Assembly (NCBI GenBank): GCA_016710075.1
Contig: JADJLO010000037.1
Location: forward strand, 1 to 64,000
Reading direction: 5' to 3'
Origin: Acidobacteriota bacterium
Lineage (GTDB): Bacteria > Acidobacteriota > Blastocatellia > RBC074
Length of the DNA: 64,000 nt
A program made the translations under genes and the position numbers. Below are positions 1-10,685 of this stretch, in pieces. The notes beneath the pieces were generated by a model, which saw nothing but the letters and a program-made list of their open reading frames with translations, was not told the DNA's origin and did not search any database. Each line of letters opens with the position of its first letter. Position 1 is the first letter of the stretch.

Positions 1-62
1 CCATGCTCCCCGCTTTGTTCGATCACTTAAACACGCGAGACCCGGATGTGTGACGGAGAGCT

Positions 63-1933
63 TTTGATCAACAGATCCGCTGAAGTAGCGCAGTGGTCGG
101 AATCTGACACTTGAAAATGTTGAAGCTACGAACTTCTGCGGTTTGCGATCGATGATCGGAAACCAGGTCATACGAACCTGAACCATAGTCTTGTGGCCGC
201 CGGGGTTTGTGATCGATCTGATGAAGATCGATCGAGTACTGATCAAACCTTGCCGGGGTTATCGGCTCAGGTTTTTTAAAGCTCCTGCGAAAGCGCGCGC
301 GCCGAAACATCGTTGCGACCGTCAGCCGGTAGCCGCCCATCTTCCGGATCCCTGGCATAGTCTTCCGGGTAGACATCGATCAGTTTGATCAAAGTCGCTG
401 TCCCTGCCTGAGAGGTCGAAGGCAAACAGGCAGGCGATCAAATCTCCGGTGATCCCGACGCTCATTGGCGGCGGAGTCTCCGGTCTCCCAACTGAGCACG
501 TCCTGGCGCTGATGGGCGGAAAGCGCTGATCGTCGACAAGCCATCCTGGCCCGAACCTCGCCCGTAATGCGTCGGCTCGACTGGACCGCTGCCTGCTGAG
601 GCACTGGTTGGCGGAGTCGGAGATGTAACTGTCAGATACTTTCAGACCCTTGTCTGCGGGCAGATCAGACGAGTTTGCCGTTTGCGTGAAATGGGGAGTT
701 GGCGCTCTGAAGTCAGATTCACCGGGGCCACTGGTCGTAACTCTTCCATTCGTTCGAACCGGTCTAGAAAAGTGATTGCCCTCGCTCAAGGCAGCGATAC
801 CCCATCGCACGAGCCAGTAGGCGAACCACGGCGCTTTCGATTTTATGGCGGTAATATTCGCTGGTGTTGCTGTCGAATTTGATGCGCCTGAGGCTGCTGC
901 CGTCCACCTCTCGCCCAGCCTCCACATCAGTTTCACGGCCCGGCGACAAGGAAATTCATCACGCTGTTTGTCGTGCTTTTCAGGCGTATTGCCCGTCTTG
1001 GGCAGGCCGTAGAAATCTTCCTGATCCCACCAGCCCGGCAACTGAAAGCGTGGGGATGTTGACGCGGGTCAGATAGCCCGCCATCGCCTGCTTCTGCCAG
1101 AAGTCGTCATAATTCGGGTGTTCGACAAAATCATTCCCGGAGTCAGGATCGTCGCTTGAGATATTTCTCGTTGACGTTCATGGGGCGCCCAGCCTATGAG
1201 ATACCCCTCGTAAGTGTCGGCACCTGTCGAAATTGAATCTGAAGCTTTCTTTATTTGTTTCCATCTATGGTGGCGTACTCGAAGCCATAGCTCAGCCTGA
1301 ATGCGCCGTTGTGATGAAAATCGTCTCCGAGAAGTTATATCCGCCGGCGAAGCCTGCGGAGATGCGGCTTTGAGGGCCGGATGCCGGATTTCAAAGCGCG
1401 TTGCCCGCCATCACCGCAGTCCAGCCGGGATACGAGATCCAGATATCCGGCCTCCCGTTGTTGCCGGGCGCATTTCCTGGTCAGCCATTCGACGGTGTCG
1501 GCCGTGATGACTTCATCAGGGCTTTTGGATCGTTCTTTACCCCTGTTGTCAGCGAAACCGGGGGCGCGCTGCATGACGAGAACTGCCCCTCCAGATTTGT
1601 ATCAGCCTGGCCGCCAGATGTCCTGGAATACGAAAATGAAGCCTTCATCGACGAAAGCGCCTTGCTTCCAGACCTCAGGCTTCCGAGGCGCGCGCAGCTG
1701 ATCCGGCGCCTGGTATGGCGTACGCTCAAGAATGATTGGCAATCGCCCAGTCATATTCTTCGGAATGAAGATGCTCGTGTGAAGCTTCACTCCGTCCGCA
1801 TCGAGACCATGACGCTCTTCTGCTCGAATGCCGCCAGGCCGTCTCCTGAACCTGCGCAGAAGCCGCAAAAATCGCGAACAGCGCCAGGCTCAAAACGTAG
1901 TTTTTTTAATACCAGTCTCGCTTTTCTTCTCAT
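63..1933 (-). pseudogene. CocE/NonD-family alpha/beta hydrolase (X-Pro dipeptidyl-peptidase-like), multiply frameshifted
   Basis: Pieces of one secreted serine hydrolase of the CocE/NonD (X-prolyl dipeptidyl-peptidase) family lie in order on the minus strand but in changing frames. A start at 1933 gives a basic N-terminus, then after a shift a hydrophobic signal segment (LSLALFAIFAASAQ). After another shift comes the family's N-terminal block (DGVKLHTSIFIPKN, then PIILERTPY, then VFQDIWRPG, near 1600-1830). The mid-protein GWWDQEDFYG lies near 1010-1040. The C-terminal beta-sandwich is recognisable as WLVDDQRF near 530, DVLSWETGD near 490 and FNIFK near 110. Family members run about 600-650 residues, which fits the 1.87 kb span. 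At least six frame changes are needed, so no functional product is expected if the sequence is right. The 3' boundary is approximate. Dense sequencing error is the alternative explanation. Confidence 0.8.
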
Positions 1934-1972
1934 CGTGTTTCTCAAAAAACCGTATTACAGAGGGAGAGGAGA

Positions 1973-2132
1973 TTGCAAGAACAGACGAAAAAAAATGAAA
2001 CGAACGAAAAAATATTAGGTGAATTTTGCTTTTAAAACTGATTAGCACGCTTATCAAGGTTGTTCCCGCCCATTATTCGCTTTTCGGGTTTTTCGTCTGT
2101 TTCGTTTGTTTCGTCTGTTCTGCCTCTTCCGC
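1973..2132. repeat. Dispersed nonamer palindrome element, copy A
   Basis: The left arm (about 1973-2012) contains ACAGACGAAA and GAAACGAACGAAAAAA. The right arm (about 2089-2132) is a run of the complementary unit (TTTTTCGTCTGTTTCG, then another TTTCGTCTGTTC). The arms are inverted relative to each other and separated by about 75 bases. The element fills the gap between the 5' end of the hydrolase relic and the 3' end of the BNR-protein relic. Confidence 0.75.
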
Positions 2133-2139
2133 CTCCACT

Positions 2140-5100
2140 ATCATCCCTTTCTCAGTTTGCTTGGCAGGCGCGACGGTTTCCAGGCGCCTAGCTCGGCGTC
2201 AGACCGCTTTCTTTGATCCCCTGGCAGCGAGTGTAAGGATGCGTTCGGTGATCATCTTGTTGATCGGGCCAATCACCTCGTTCAGCTAGGATGTGCCGCG
2301 ATCAGGACTCACCCTACGCGGTGTTGAGGCGGTAACCGGTTTCGGTATAGCTGTCCAGCCCGCTGTAGAGGTGCGGCGGTGCGCGGCATCAGTGCGTTCA
2401 TGGGACTCGGATCGCCGGGCCCCGCAAGTTCATTTCACCGTCATCTACTTGGTGAAATTTAAGCAGGGCGCTATCACTGCGACGGGGGACGGGCAGGAAT
2501 TGAGGTACATTGCCACGATTGCCTTACGAGTTGCCCCAGTTGCCCCGGTTACGCCGGGTTGTCACCCTGGCCGCGGCCACTGACCACCGCCACTGGCCGG
2601 CGCCGCTGCCCGCCGCCGCGGCGACCGCCTGCCATGCGGCCGCCACTGAGCTCCAAGTTTCTGCTGAAATATCGGTGGCATCTGCAGAGCCGCGTCGATC
2701 TCTTGCCAAGGTAGCAAGAGAGGCATTGAAACATGTTATCTTATCCTGAGGTTAAAATGGCTGGTTTTGAAGGTTGCTGAGCCTGGCCTGCATCTGCGAT
2801 TTTTGAATCTTGTTGGTGGAGAGCAAAGTCTTGAAGGCTGAAGGCCTGCCGTCCGTCAGGAGGATCCTGTTGCGCAGAATCTTCCTCTGACGACGAAGGG
2901 GTTTTAGTCATCTCCTTGCGGGTGACCGTCAGCTCGACGATGTATTCGCCCGGAAATGCGCGCCGGAAGGCGCGTGCCGCTGACAAACCCGCCGAAATGC
3001 CACCACATCCATAAGCCGCCGCTGAGGCCGGATCCATTCAGGGGCCCCGGGTCACACCAGGTGCCGCCAGGACCTACTGGAGAAGGCTGGATAGCAAACT
3101 GATAGCATATCCCAGGTCTCCACGCTGAACGCCAGCTTCATTTGCCCCAAGTTCGCGGGTGTGCACCTTTATCAAGAATGGTGATCTTCGGCCCGGTCCT
3201 TCAGGCTTTTCGCACCCAGGTAAGTAACTGATAGGCGCCCCGGAGAATAGGTTCCAGGAGCGATGAGTCTGCGGCCATGCTGCTGTGGTTGCAGTCTCCA
3301 CCTCGTTCACTTAGTCTGAGATCGAACAAAGCTGGGCGTCTGGTCACGGCGATCGGGTCGACATCTGTTGCAGAGGCGTCGTCTCATCAGGCACCCAGAT
3401 GCGCTTCGTCAAATGCGTCGCCAGAGAATCGGGTCGTTCTCGCGGGTTCAGATCTGGTATCGTGACCAGCTTTTCGGCAGTTGCTCTTGAATCTCGTCAC
3501 GATACCGCTGATTGGAAAGGCGAAACGGCCAAATTGGTGCCTACCAGCAGCAGATTCCGATTACGGATGTTCGCGGATGACATTGGCCGAGACAAGACAG
3601 TTGCTGGTGGATTTCGGAGGGGTCCAGTTTTTCCGAAGTCCTCGGTCACATAACATAAGGATTCAGAAGTCAACGCTGCGATGGCCGTCGAAGGTTACAT
3701 AAGCGCGCCCGGCATTGAGGTCACACGACGCAATGACTCTCGTGACATAAGTGTTCCGCTGAACTCCTTCCATCCGGTCGATGAACTTCTTTCCGTCTTG
3801 CTGCTGTCGCGCGAAAACCTGGACGTTGCCGTCATCGGTGCCCGGACCCTGGGCACTCCTTCTTGACAGGCGATTCGGCAACCGCGACAATCGACTGAAA
3901 TTATCCTGGCCATCGTGCCCCGAGAGAACATTGGGTTTGGGAATGACTCATGAATCTCAGTTTGTTGCGGTCGATGTTTTTGGTCGATCCAGACTGGCCG
4001 TCTCCAGTTGTCGCCGCGGTCGAGCGATTTTAGGCGAGACGATTGTTGCCCATATAGATCGTCCTTGTTGCGCGGCGAAATCATTATCGGCGAGTTCCAG
4101 TCGAATCGATATTTGTCTGTCGAGCCTTCAGGAGGTTGCGGGCGGATGCTCTTCGATTCGGTTGTCGCCAGATTAAGCCGCTGAACCGCTCCGTTTTGCG
4201 ATTCCGTATAAACTATATTCCAGTCTTTCGGATCAACCTGGGCATAGAAACCGTCGCCTCCGCCCGTGCGAATCCATTCGTCATTGCTCACGCCGGTGTT
4301 GTTGAGCGTGGCCATGGGAGCTCCCCAGGTTCCGTTGTCCTGCAGACCGCCATAGACCCAGTAGGGCTTGCGGGAAATCGAACCGGACTTCATAAAACTG
4401 ACCCAACGGAATCGTGTTGATGTAATCCCATGTCCGGCGCTTTATCGCTAGCTGGAATGAATGCCACCGTCCGAGCCGGTCATCTATGTGATTCTGCGGA
4501 TCGATCCACAATGCGTGATAGTCGCCATAGATTCTTGAAAACGGGCTGGCTGGTACATCTTGCCGCCATTGTCCGATGTGTACCACGAAGCTCGAGGACA
4601 TATAAACGCTGATCGTTGGTGGGATCGATGCGAATCTGGCTGTAATACATCGGGCGCGGGTTCGTGGGAGACATCTTCTTCCACGTCTCGCCTTTGTCAT
4701 CAGAGCGATAGGTTCCAACTTAAGTCACTATCTCGAAGAGAGCGTAGACAACATTCGGATTCTTGCGGTAAATGTCCATGCCGATGCGACCGACATCGCC
4801 CGAAGGAAGGCCGTTTGTCAGCCTGGTCCACGTGGAGCCGCCATCTGAAGTCTTGTAAAGCGCGCTGCCCGGCCCGCCTCGAGAAACCGAACGCCGTGCG
4901 GCGACGCTGATAAGCTGCGGCATAAAGAATATTTGGATCGGACGGATCCATCGCAACATCAGTGAACCCTGTGTTCTCATCAATGAATTTTGTATTGACC
5001 CGTCTTGCCGCCGTCAGATGGTCTTGTAAAGACCACGCTCCTTATTCGGCCCCCAGAGATGCCCGCCTGCAGCCATAAACCATGTCGGATTCGTCGGATG

Positions 5101-5605
5101 AATGACGATCCGCCCGATGATGGCTGTCCCGGAGTCCCATATTGGCCCGTGTCTTGCCGCCGTCTGTCGATTTGTAAGCGCCGTTGCTTGCCCCGGGAGG
5201 AGCTCTGCCGGTTGTTGGCCTCGCCCGTTCCAACCCAGACGATGTCCGGATTTGACGGAGCAAGCGTCACATCGCCGATCGAACTGACTTCCTGATTGTC
5301 GAAAAGAGGATCCGACGTCGTCCCGTTGTTGATCGTCTTCCATAAAACCACCCGATGCGGTTTACCAGCATAGATCGTAGAGGGCTGGCTTCGACTACTG
5401 CAAAATCATCGATTCGCCCTCCCATGATCGCCGGGCCAATCGAACGGAATTGCAGGGTCTTGAAGGTCGCATCCGTGATCTGACCTTTATTTTCCTGTGC
5501 CTGTGCGGCTTTGTCATTGCTGATAAACGCAGCGGCTGCGATTGCAAGCAGTAGAACACAAACTGATAGTCGCAGATGAAGCGTACGCGGGATCGCGATC
5601 CTCAT
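2140..5605 (-). pseudogene. Secreted sortilin/BNR-type beta-propeller protein ('VPS10-like glycosyl hydrolase'), multiply frameshifted
   Basis: The start at 5605 has a good ribosome site (AGGAGG seven bases upstream) and opens with a signal peptide (LSVCVLLLAIAAAAFISN). It then reads FKTLQFRSIGPAIMGGRIDD, the characteristic opening of large WD40/YVTN/BNR-like repeat proteins. Further family blocks follow in other frames: DIVWVGTGEANNRQSSS near 5200, GSALYKTSDGGSTWTRL near 4850, YWVYGGLQDNGTWG near 4340, NPMFSRGTM near 3940, FSGAPISYL near 3240, GEYIVELTVTRKEMT near 2950, and a C-terminal helical tail with MITERI near 2250. The 3.46 kb span matches the family's usual 1,000-1,100 residues. More than ten frame changes are needed. 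Similar proteins are common in Acidobacteriota and Bacteroidota; their substrates are mostly unknown. The 3' limit is approximate. Confidence 0.8.
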
Positions 5606-5751
5606 TTTCTTGCCTCCTGATTCTTTTTTTCCTGTTGTATGGATAAAAACCGTATTGCGGACGTTGAAACTTAACACTCTGAATGAAATTGCGTCAAGAA
5701 ACCTCTATAATCACCGCTTTCTAACTTACAAGACTGCCCAGTCTTTGCGGC

Positions 5752-5778
5752 AGTTTCGTTTAATTCGCCTGTTTCGTA
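5752..5778. repeat. Dispersed nonamer element, copy B (single arm)
   Basis: Only a right-type arm is present: GTTTCGTTTAATTCGCC followed by TGTTTCGTAA. On the complementary strand this is a GTTAC-like start followed by units close to GAAACAGAC. It ends four bases before the start codon of the YdjM-like gene, so the repeat occupies the position of that gene's ribosome binding site. No partner arm was found upstream. Confidence 0.6.
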
Positions 5779-5781
5779 AAT

Positions 5782-6793
5782 ATGGACCCAATAACACAGG
5801 GAATTCTTGGAGCCGCGGCATCGCAATCGATCATGAAGCGCAGGCTTCCTGCAGCCGCCGGCTGGATCGGGGCAATCGGCGGAGTCGCCGCGGATCTGGA
5901 CGTGCTGATCCATTCGGCGAGCGACCCAACAGTCGGATGGCTCTACCACAGACATTTCACTCACAGTCTGGCCTTCATCCCTGTCGGCGGGTTTCTTGCG
6001 GCTCTGCCATTTCTCTTTCTTACCCGTTTCAAGAATCACAGACGAGATGTGATTCTGTCTTCGATAATCGGATATGCGACGCATGGTCTGCTCGATGCCT
6101 TCACAAACTATGGCACGCAACTCTTCTGGCCATTTTCAAATCACCGCGTCGCGTGGGACTGGATAGGCATCGTCGATCCGATCTACACACTGATACTGCT
6201 TGTCGGGGTGGCTGACGGCAAGGACTCTGCGAACGAGGCCGGCACGCGTGGCGCTGCTCTTTTCGTGTCTCTACTTGTGCTTTGGCGGTTGGCAGCACGG
6301 CCGAGCGGTAGAGGCACAGAAGCAGATTGCCGGTTTGCGCGGACATCAAATAGCGCATTCCAGAGTCATGCCTGCTCCGGGATGGCTGCTTTACTGGCGA
6401 TCTGTCTACATCTCAAACGGACGGTTATACGCCGATGGAATCAAAATCCCATGGTTCAGCCTTCCGCTTGCGGTTGAGGGAGGATCGGCTGATGCAACAA
6501 CATTCGAGGACCTGCCCGAAGTCGCCCGGGCAAATCCCGAGACTCAACGCCGGTTCGACCTCTTCTACTGGTTCGCCGACGGGCTGATCTCTCCGATAAA
6601 TGACGGCTCAAACGCTATCGGAGACCAGCGGATCACCGCAGGAATCGAAAGCCTCAATCCCATTTGGGGGTTGCAGTTCGACCCTGCAAACGGCGATGCA
6701 ATGCGCTGGATTCCATCCCGCATCATCAGCAATGCTTACAATGAATTGATCAAGGCTCTTATTTTCGGAGACCCTCGATACAAACCATTGTAA
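5782..6793 (+). pseudogene. YdjM/YbcI-type metal-dependent membrane hydrolase, one frameshift
   Basis: The N-terminal half (5782 to about 6205) begins MDPITQGILGAAASQSI and contains DLDVLIH, HRHFTHSLAF and GYATHGLLDAFTNYGTQLFW. These are the His/Asp motifs and membrane segments of the YdjM (LexA-regulated, DUF457) family of predicted inner-membrane metal-dependent hydrolases. The frame then breaks at a GGGG run near 6208. The C-terminal half continues in another frame (WLTARTLRTRPARVALLFS to the stop at 6793) with the family's long hydrophilic tail. Removing one G restores a single protein of about 336 residues. The gene therefore looks complete apart from one homopolymer slip, which could be an assembly error. 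No clear Shine-Dalgarno is seen, because repeat copy B ends just upstream. Confidence 0.75.
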
Positions 6794-6947
6794 CAAGCTT
6801 GAGAAGTTTAAACTCCGTTGCGGAAAGCTTAAAGCACGCTTCGCACTATCCACCCACCGCCTTTACTTTTACTAACGGCCTTTGCGAAACGGAGAGTTCA
6901 AAGTCGTTGATTCCGATGAAACTTGCCGGTCTGAGGCATGACAGGAA

Positions 6948-7178
6948 TTAATAATTTTTTTGTTTGTGAAAATCCACCTTCCCCGTTATGATGTCTTTGC
7001 TAATGGCATCGTCCGACTTTCCCTGGACGCCCTGGATCTCGTTTAACGGGATCTCGTTAATTTGCTGCGATGCCTGCAACTTCCCCAGTAACTTTCTAGT
7101 TCGATTCACTGGTGCCAATTTCCCCTTGCTATAATCCCCGTATGCAATAACCTTTTTTTTCATCGAGGCAGAGGTCAA
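6948..7178 (-). CDS. Hypothetical 76-residue protein, doubtful
   Basis: An open frame of 76 codons (from MTSASMKKKVIAYGDYSKGK). If real, translation more likely starts at the internal ATG before KKKVIAYG. It is basic, with no membrane segment, and matches no family I recognise. No convincing ribosome binding site precedes either start. It sits alone in the 770-base gap between the YdjM-like gene and the MFS transporter. It may be chance or a decayed gene. Confidence 0.2.
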   Translation of the reverse strand: MTSASMKKKVIAYGDYSKGKLAPVNRTRKLLGKLQASQQINEIPLNEIQGVQGKSDDAISKDIITGKVDFHKQKNY

Positions 7179-7223
7179 CTCCCCATACCCCTATCTGATC
7201 TCTTCTTCCAGGAGTTATAAACC

Positions 7224-7328
7224 ATGAAGTACCTGACATACCTCACGTCAATTGCGCCACATTTTTTGCTTGGGATTCTTCTTTTCTTCACCTTTATCGT
7301 GGCTGCGGTGCTGGCCATTTGGGCCTGA
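7224..7328 (+). CDS. Small single-span membrane peptide, 34 residues
   Basis: The ATG at 7224 follows a clear ribosome site (AGGAG, 8 bases upstream) and reads MKYLTYLTSIAPHF, then a hydrophobic stretch LLGILLFFTFIVAAVLAIW before the stop. The product would be one transmembrane helix with a short N-terminal tail. It lies 235 bases upstream of the MFS transporter on the same strand. Single-helix peptides of this size often bind and modulate larger membrane proteins, but nothing here shows a partner. The good Shine-Dalgarno and the hydrophobic composition argue for a real gene. Confidence 0.5.
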   Translation: MKYLTYLTSIAPHFLLGILLFFTFIVAAVLAIWA

Positions 7329-7562
7329 TGAATTGCCGAATTGCCGAATTAATAGATTGTTTGATATTTGATATATTCCAGAAGTAACAATGGAGCGCAG
7401 GCATCTTGCCGGCCTTTTCGAGGGCAGGTCTGGTGTGCCTGCGCTTCAACTGTTTTCCCTCCACCAGCTTGCCAGTAAAAGCTCAACCTAGTAGCATCTC
7501 CAGCCTGATCGTTCATCTCTGTCAAAAAATCATCAAAGAGCACCTGTAAGGAGCGTGAGAAC

Positions 7563-8924
7563 ATGCCGGACAGCTTATCGGGGTCAATCCAGGCGGAGGT
7601 CGGCGCTCGCGCCCGAAAACGGATCACACGAAGGCTGATGCCTTATCTGCTGCTGCTCTATTTCATAGCATTCATTGACCGGACGAATGTCTCCGTTGCG
7701 GCGCTTCAAATGAAAGTCGATCTCGGCTTCAGCGATGCGATCATTGGTGCAGGGGCCGGCGTATTTTTCATTGGCTATTTCCTGCTGGAGATTCCAGGGA
7801 CACTGATTGTCGAGAACTGGAGCGCCAGGAAATGGATTGCGAGAATCATGATCTCGTGGGGGATTGTCGCATCGGTGATGGGGTTGATCGGAACTCACTG
7901 GTTGAGTTTCATGAGCGAGAAGCACCAGTTCTATTCGCTGCGATTCATTCTGGGTCTTGCCGAAGCCGGTTTCTTTCCCGGCATCATTGTCTATCTGTCG
8001 CACTGGTTCAGGTACGAGGACCGAGCCAAAGCGAAAGCCAACTTCATGATCGGGCTGCCGATCGCCACGCTGGTGGGAGTCCCATTGTCACAGGCAATCA
8101 TGCACAACATCGAATGGCTGGGATGGCCGGGCTGGAGATGGGTATTCATTCTCGAAGGACTGCCGAGCGTGATTCTTGGAGTGATCACTCTCTTCTATCT
8201 GACCGACTGGCCGCGTGAGGCTAAATGGCTGCCGGAGGACGAAAAGAACTGGATCATCGGCGAACTCGAACGCGAAAAACAGGATAAAACCGGCAGCGGC
8301 GGAAGCTTTAAAGACCAGATCAAAAGCTCTCTGCTCAATCCAAAGACGCTTCAATTGGCGATAATTTATCTCTTCATCGTGACCGGGTACTACGGCCTGA
8401 CATTTTTCCTGCCCTCGATTACGGCAAGGATGAAAGGCACTTCGATAACGACGCAGACGATTATCACATCCCTGCCCTTCGCCTTCGGCTTTGTCGCGAT
8501 GCTCATCAACGGAGCGCATTCCGATAGAACAGGCGAACGCAGGCTGCACACTGCGGTTCCAATGATGCTCGCCGCTGCGGCCATGGTGCTGAGCATCCTT
8601 TCGGGGGACAACCTGGCACTCGTCGTGTCGTTTTTCTGCGTCATGGGAATCGGCCTCCACGCCTACCTGCCTGTCTTCTGGATGTGGCCCACGGCCTATT
8701 TTTCAGCCTCCTCGGCTGCTGCTGCGATCGGCCTGATCAATTCGTTCGGCAACCTCGGAGGCTATCTAGGGCCGCTGGTCGTCGGCCAGTTGAGAACACG
8801 CACCGGCTCTTTCACCGCGGCTATGTGGTTTCTGGCGGCCTGCATCATGATTGCCGGACTCCTTTCATTGAGACTTGAAAAACTTCAAAACAGTAGGAAG
8901 ACAGATTACAAACAGACCAAATAA
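7563..8924 (+). CDS. MFS transporter, anion:cation symporter type
   Basis: A 453-residue protein with about twelve membrane helices. The N-terminal region (residues 20-50) carries RRLMPYLLLLYFIAFIDRTN and NVSVAALQM, typical of the anion:cation symporter branch of the major facilitator superfamily (phthalate, tartrate, hexuronate and 4-hydroxyphenylacetate permeases). Residues 65-80 (GYFLLEIPGTLI) and 118-150 (LRFILGLAEAGFFPGI, YLSHWF) fit the same branch. The probable role is proton-coupled uptake of an organic acid; the substrate cannot be named. The start is supported by AAGGAG ten bases upstream. The last residues and the stop codon (YKQTK, TAA at 8922) are written by the left arm of repeat copy C, so the repeat has been inserted or has grown into the gene end. 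No substrate-specific enzyme lies beside it. Confidence 0.88.
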   Translation: MPDSLSGSIQAEVGARARKRITRRLMPYLLLLYFIAFIDRTNVSVAALQMKVDLGFSDAIIGAGAGVFFIGYFLLEIPGTLIVENWSARKWIARIMISWGIVASVMGLIGTHWLSFMSEKHQFYSLRFILGLAEAGFFPGIIVYLSHWFRYEDRAKAKANFMIGLPIATLVGVPLSQAIMHNIEWLGWPGWRWVFILEGLPSVILGVITLFYLTDWPREAKWLPEDEKNWIIGELEREKQDKTGSGGSFKDQIKSSLLNPKTLQLAIIYLFIVTGYYGLTFFLPSITARMKGTSITTQTIITSLPFAFGFVAMLINGAHSDRTGERRLHTAVPMMLAAAAMVLSILSGDNLALVVSFFCVMGIGLHAYLPVFWMWPTAYFSASSAAAAIGLINSFGNLGGYLGPLVVGQLRTRTGSFTAAMWFLAACIMIAGLLSLRLEKLQNSRKTDYKQTK

Positions 8925-9044
8925 ACGAAACAATCGATAAAGTTTCAAGATGTGAATTATTTCCAGTCCAATTTTGTCAAAAGATCAACCATACAAATGC
9001 GGGAACAGGCTTCCCGATTTAGATCTTTCGTCTGTTTGTTTTTA
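8904..9044. repeat. Dispersed nonamer palindrome element, copy C
   Basis: The left arm, 8904-8938, starts GATTACAAACAGACCAAATA and continues with GAAACAATC. The right arm, about 9022-9044, reads ATCTTTCGTCTGTTTGTTTT. The arms are inverted and separated by about 85 bases. The element lies between convergent genes (MFS on plus, flavoprotein on minus) and overlaps the MFS stop codon. Confidence 0.7.
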
Positions 9045-10685
9045 TGGTGTCGGGTCCCCCTGGTCTTTTTTAGATGTTCCGCAATCTTGTCTTTCCCCTG
9101 GTTGTGGAGTCACCCTCTTCCTTCTCGTCTCTTCATCTCCGCCGCCACTGGAACCACTTGCCGAAAATCTTCTTGACGCCGGATGTAAGTCTTGTCCGGT
9201 TGTAAGCATCGCCAAGTTTTCGCAGGACTTCAGCCTGAGTGGGATAGGGGTGGATGGTTGTGGACAGGGCGTCAAGTTTAAGTCCATCGTCATGGCCAGA
9301 GTCAGTTCGCTGATCATCTCGCCGGCGTGCCGGGCGACGATGGTTCCGCCAAGGATCCGGCCTGACTTGCGGTCGTAATGGACTCTGGCGAACCCTTCGT
9401 CCTCGCCGTCGAGAATCGCGCGATCCAGATGCTCGAACGACTCGGTGATCGTCGCAACATCAAAGCCTGCAGCCATGGCATCGTTCTCATACAACCCCAC
9501 ATGAGCAATTTCAGGATCGGTATAGGTGCACCACGGCATGACGAGACTGCTCGCCCTGACGCGGCCAAAGAAGAGGGCGTTCCTCAGAACAAGTCTTGCC
9601 TGGGCATCGGCAGCGTGGGTGAATTTATATTTCGAACAGATATCGCCGGCAGCATAAACACGCGGGTTGCTGGTTCGTAGATAGTCGTCGACGATGACTC
9701 CGTCCTGAGAATATCGCACACCCGCTGCCTCGAGGTTGAGGCCTTCGATATTCGGAACACGACCGGCGGCGACGAGTATCCCGTCGCAGGAGAGTTCCGT
9801 TTCGATCTTATTTTGCCGGCTGAAGACGAGGACTTTCTCGCTGTTCCGCTCTTCGACGCGCAGGACAGTGCTTTGATTGAGAACCGCTATCCCTTCGGCC
9901 TCGAACTGTTTTTGAATGATGCCGGCCGCGTCAGGGTCTTCGCGCGGCAGCAGATGAGCAGCATCATTGAAGATCGTCACGCTGCTGCCGAATCTCTGAA
10001 ATGCCTGGGCCAGTTCGCAGCCGATCGGGCCTCCGCCGATGACTGCAAATCGACGTGGCAGTTCGGTCAGGCTGAATACATTTTCGTTCGTGTAATAGCC
10101 CGCTTCTTTCAAACCTGGAATGGGAAGCTCTCTGGCTCTTCCGCCGGTTGCAATCACCGCGCGATCGAACTCAAGTCTTTTGCCGTCAACTTCGATCTCG
10201 CGCGGGCTGATGAACCTGGCATCGCCGAGATAGACATCGACGTTGTTTTTCGATCCGAAGCCGGCCACGGAATCGACCACGCTGATTCGAGCCCGCAGTC
10301 GCCGCATGCGGTTCATCGCTTCGGCGAAATCCACTTGCGGTTCGTCGGAAAAGCTGACTCCGAACTCTGAGGCATGTTTCAAATCATGGATTGCACGGGC
10401 AGCTCTGATCAGGCCCTTCGACGGAACGCATCCCGTGTTGAGACAATCTCCTCCGGTGAGCGTGCGTTCAATGAGTGCAGCCCTTGCGCCAAGACCGCCG
10501 GCCCCCCCGGAACTCACCAGACCGGCTGATCCTCCACCAATCGCAACGAGGTTGTACTTGCCCATCGGCTCCGGATTCAGATAACCGGGCGGATGACAGT
10601 TTTCGATCACCACCCTGTCGTGCGGATTATCGGGAATCAGTATGTGTTCGATTGCAGATCGCCATTTATCCATCGATCGCTTCAT
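9042..10685 (-). CDS. FAD-dependent pyridine nucleotide-disulfide oxidoreductase (mercuric reductase-like), 3' frameshift
   Basis: Class I flavoprotein disulfide reductase. FAD-binding GGGSAGL follows YNLVAI at residues 43-55. The redox-active pair is CLNTGCVPSK. The NAD(P)-binding GGGPIGCELA is mid-protein, and the second FAD motif is VYAAGDIC. The N-terminal lead (HDRVVIENCHPPGYLNPEP) is typical of the subgroup encoded beside TVP38 proteins, so the start at MKRSMDKW (10685, preceded by AGGAAGGAAG) is chosen; it overlaps the TVP38 stop by 20 bases. Near 9262 one base is missing. As written the C-terminus is random to 9042. Adding a base restores LDALSTTIHPYPTQAE and a basic tail ending at 9133. 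His-Pro of that segment is the catalytic dimer-interface element, so the uncorrected protein would lack it. No vicinal cysteine pair typical of MerA is seen at the end, so mercury reduction is not implied. Confidence 0.85.
   Translation of the reverse strand: MKRSMDKWRSAIEHILIPDNPHDRVVIENCHPPGYLNPEPMGKYNLVAIGGGSAGLVSSGGAGGLGARAALIERTLTGGDCLNTGCVPSKGLIRAARAIHDLKHASEFGVSFSDEPQVDFAEAMNRMRRLRARISVVDSVAGFGSKNNVDVYLGDARFISPREIEVDGKRLEFDRAVIATGGRARELPIPGLKEAGYYTNENVFSLTELPRRFAVIGGGPIGCELAQAFQRFGSSVTIFNDAAHLLPREDPDAAGIIQKQFEAEGIAVLNQSTVLRVEERNSEKVLVFSRQNKIETELSCDGILVAAGRVPNIEGLNLEAAGVRYSQDGVIVDDYLRTSNPRVYAAGDICSKYKFTHAADAQARLVLRNALFFGRVRASSLVMPWCTYTDPEIAHVGLYENDAMAAGFDVATITESFEHLDRAILDGEDEGFARVHYDRKSGRILGGTIVARHAGEMISELTLAMTMDLNLTPCPQPSTPIPLRLKSCENLAMLTTGQDLHPASRRFSASGSSGGGDEETRRKRVTPQPGERQDCGTSKKDQGDPTP

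Noticed and set aside
9042..10685. Flavoprotein considered as a true mercuric reductase (MerA)
   Set aside because: No C-terminal vicinal cysteine pair and no mer genes; its partnership with a TVP38 gene points to the uncharacterised mercuric-reductase-like subgroup.
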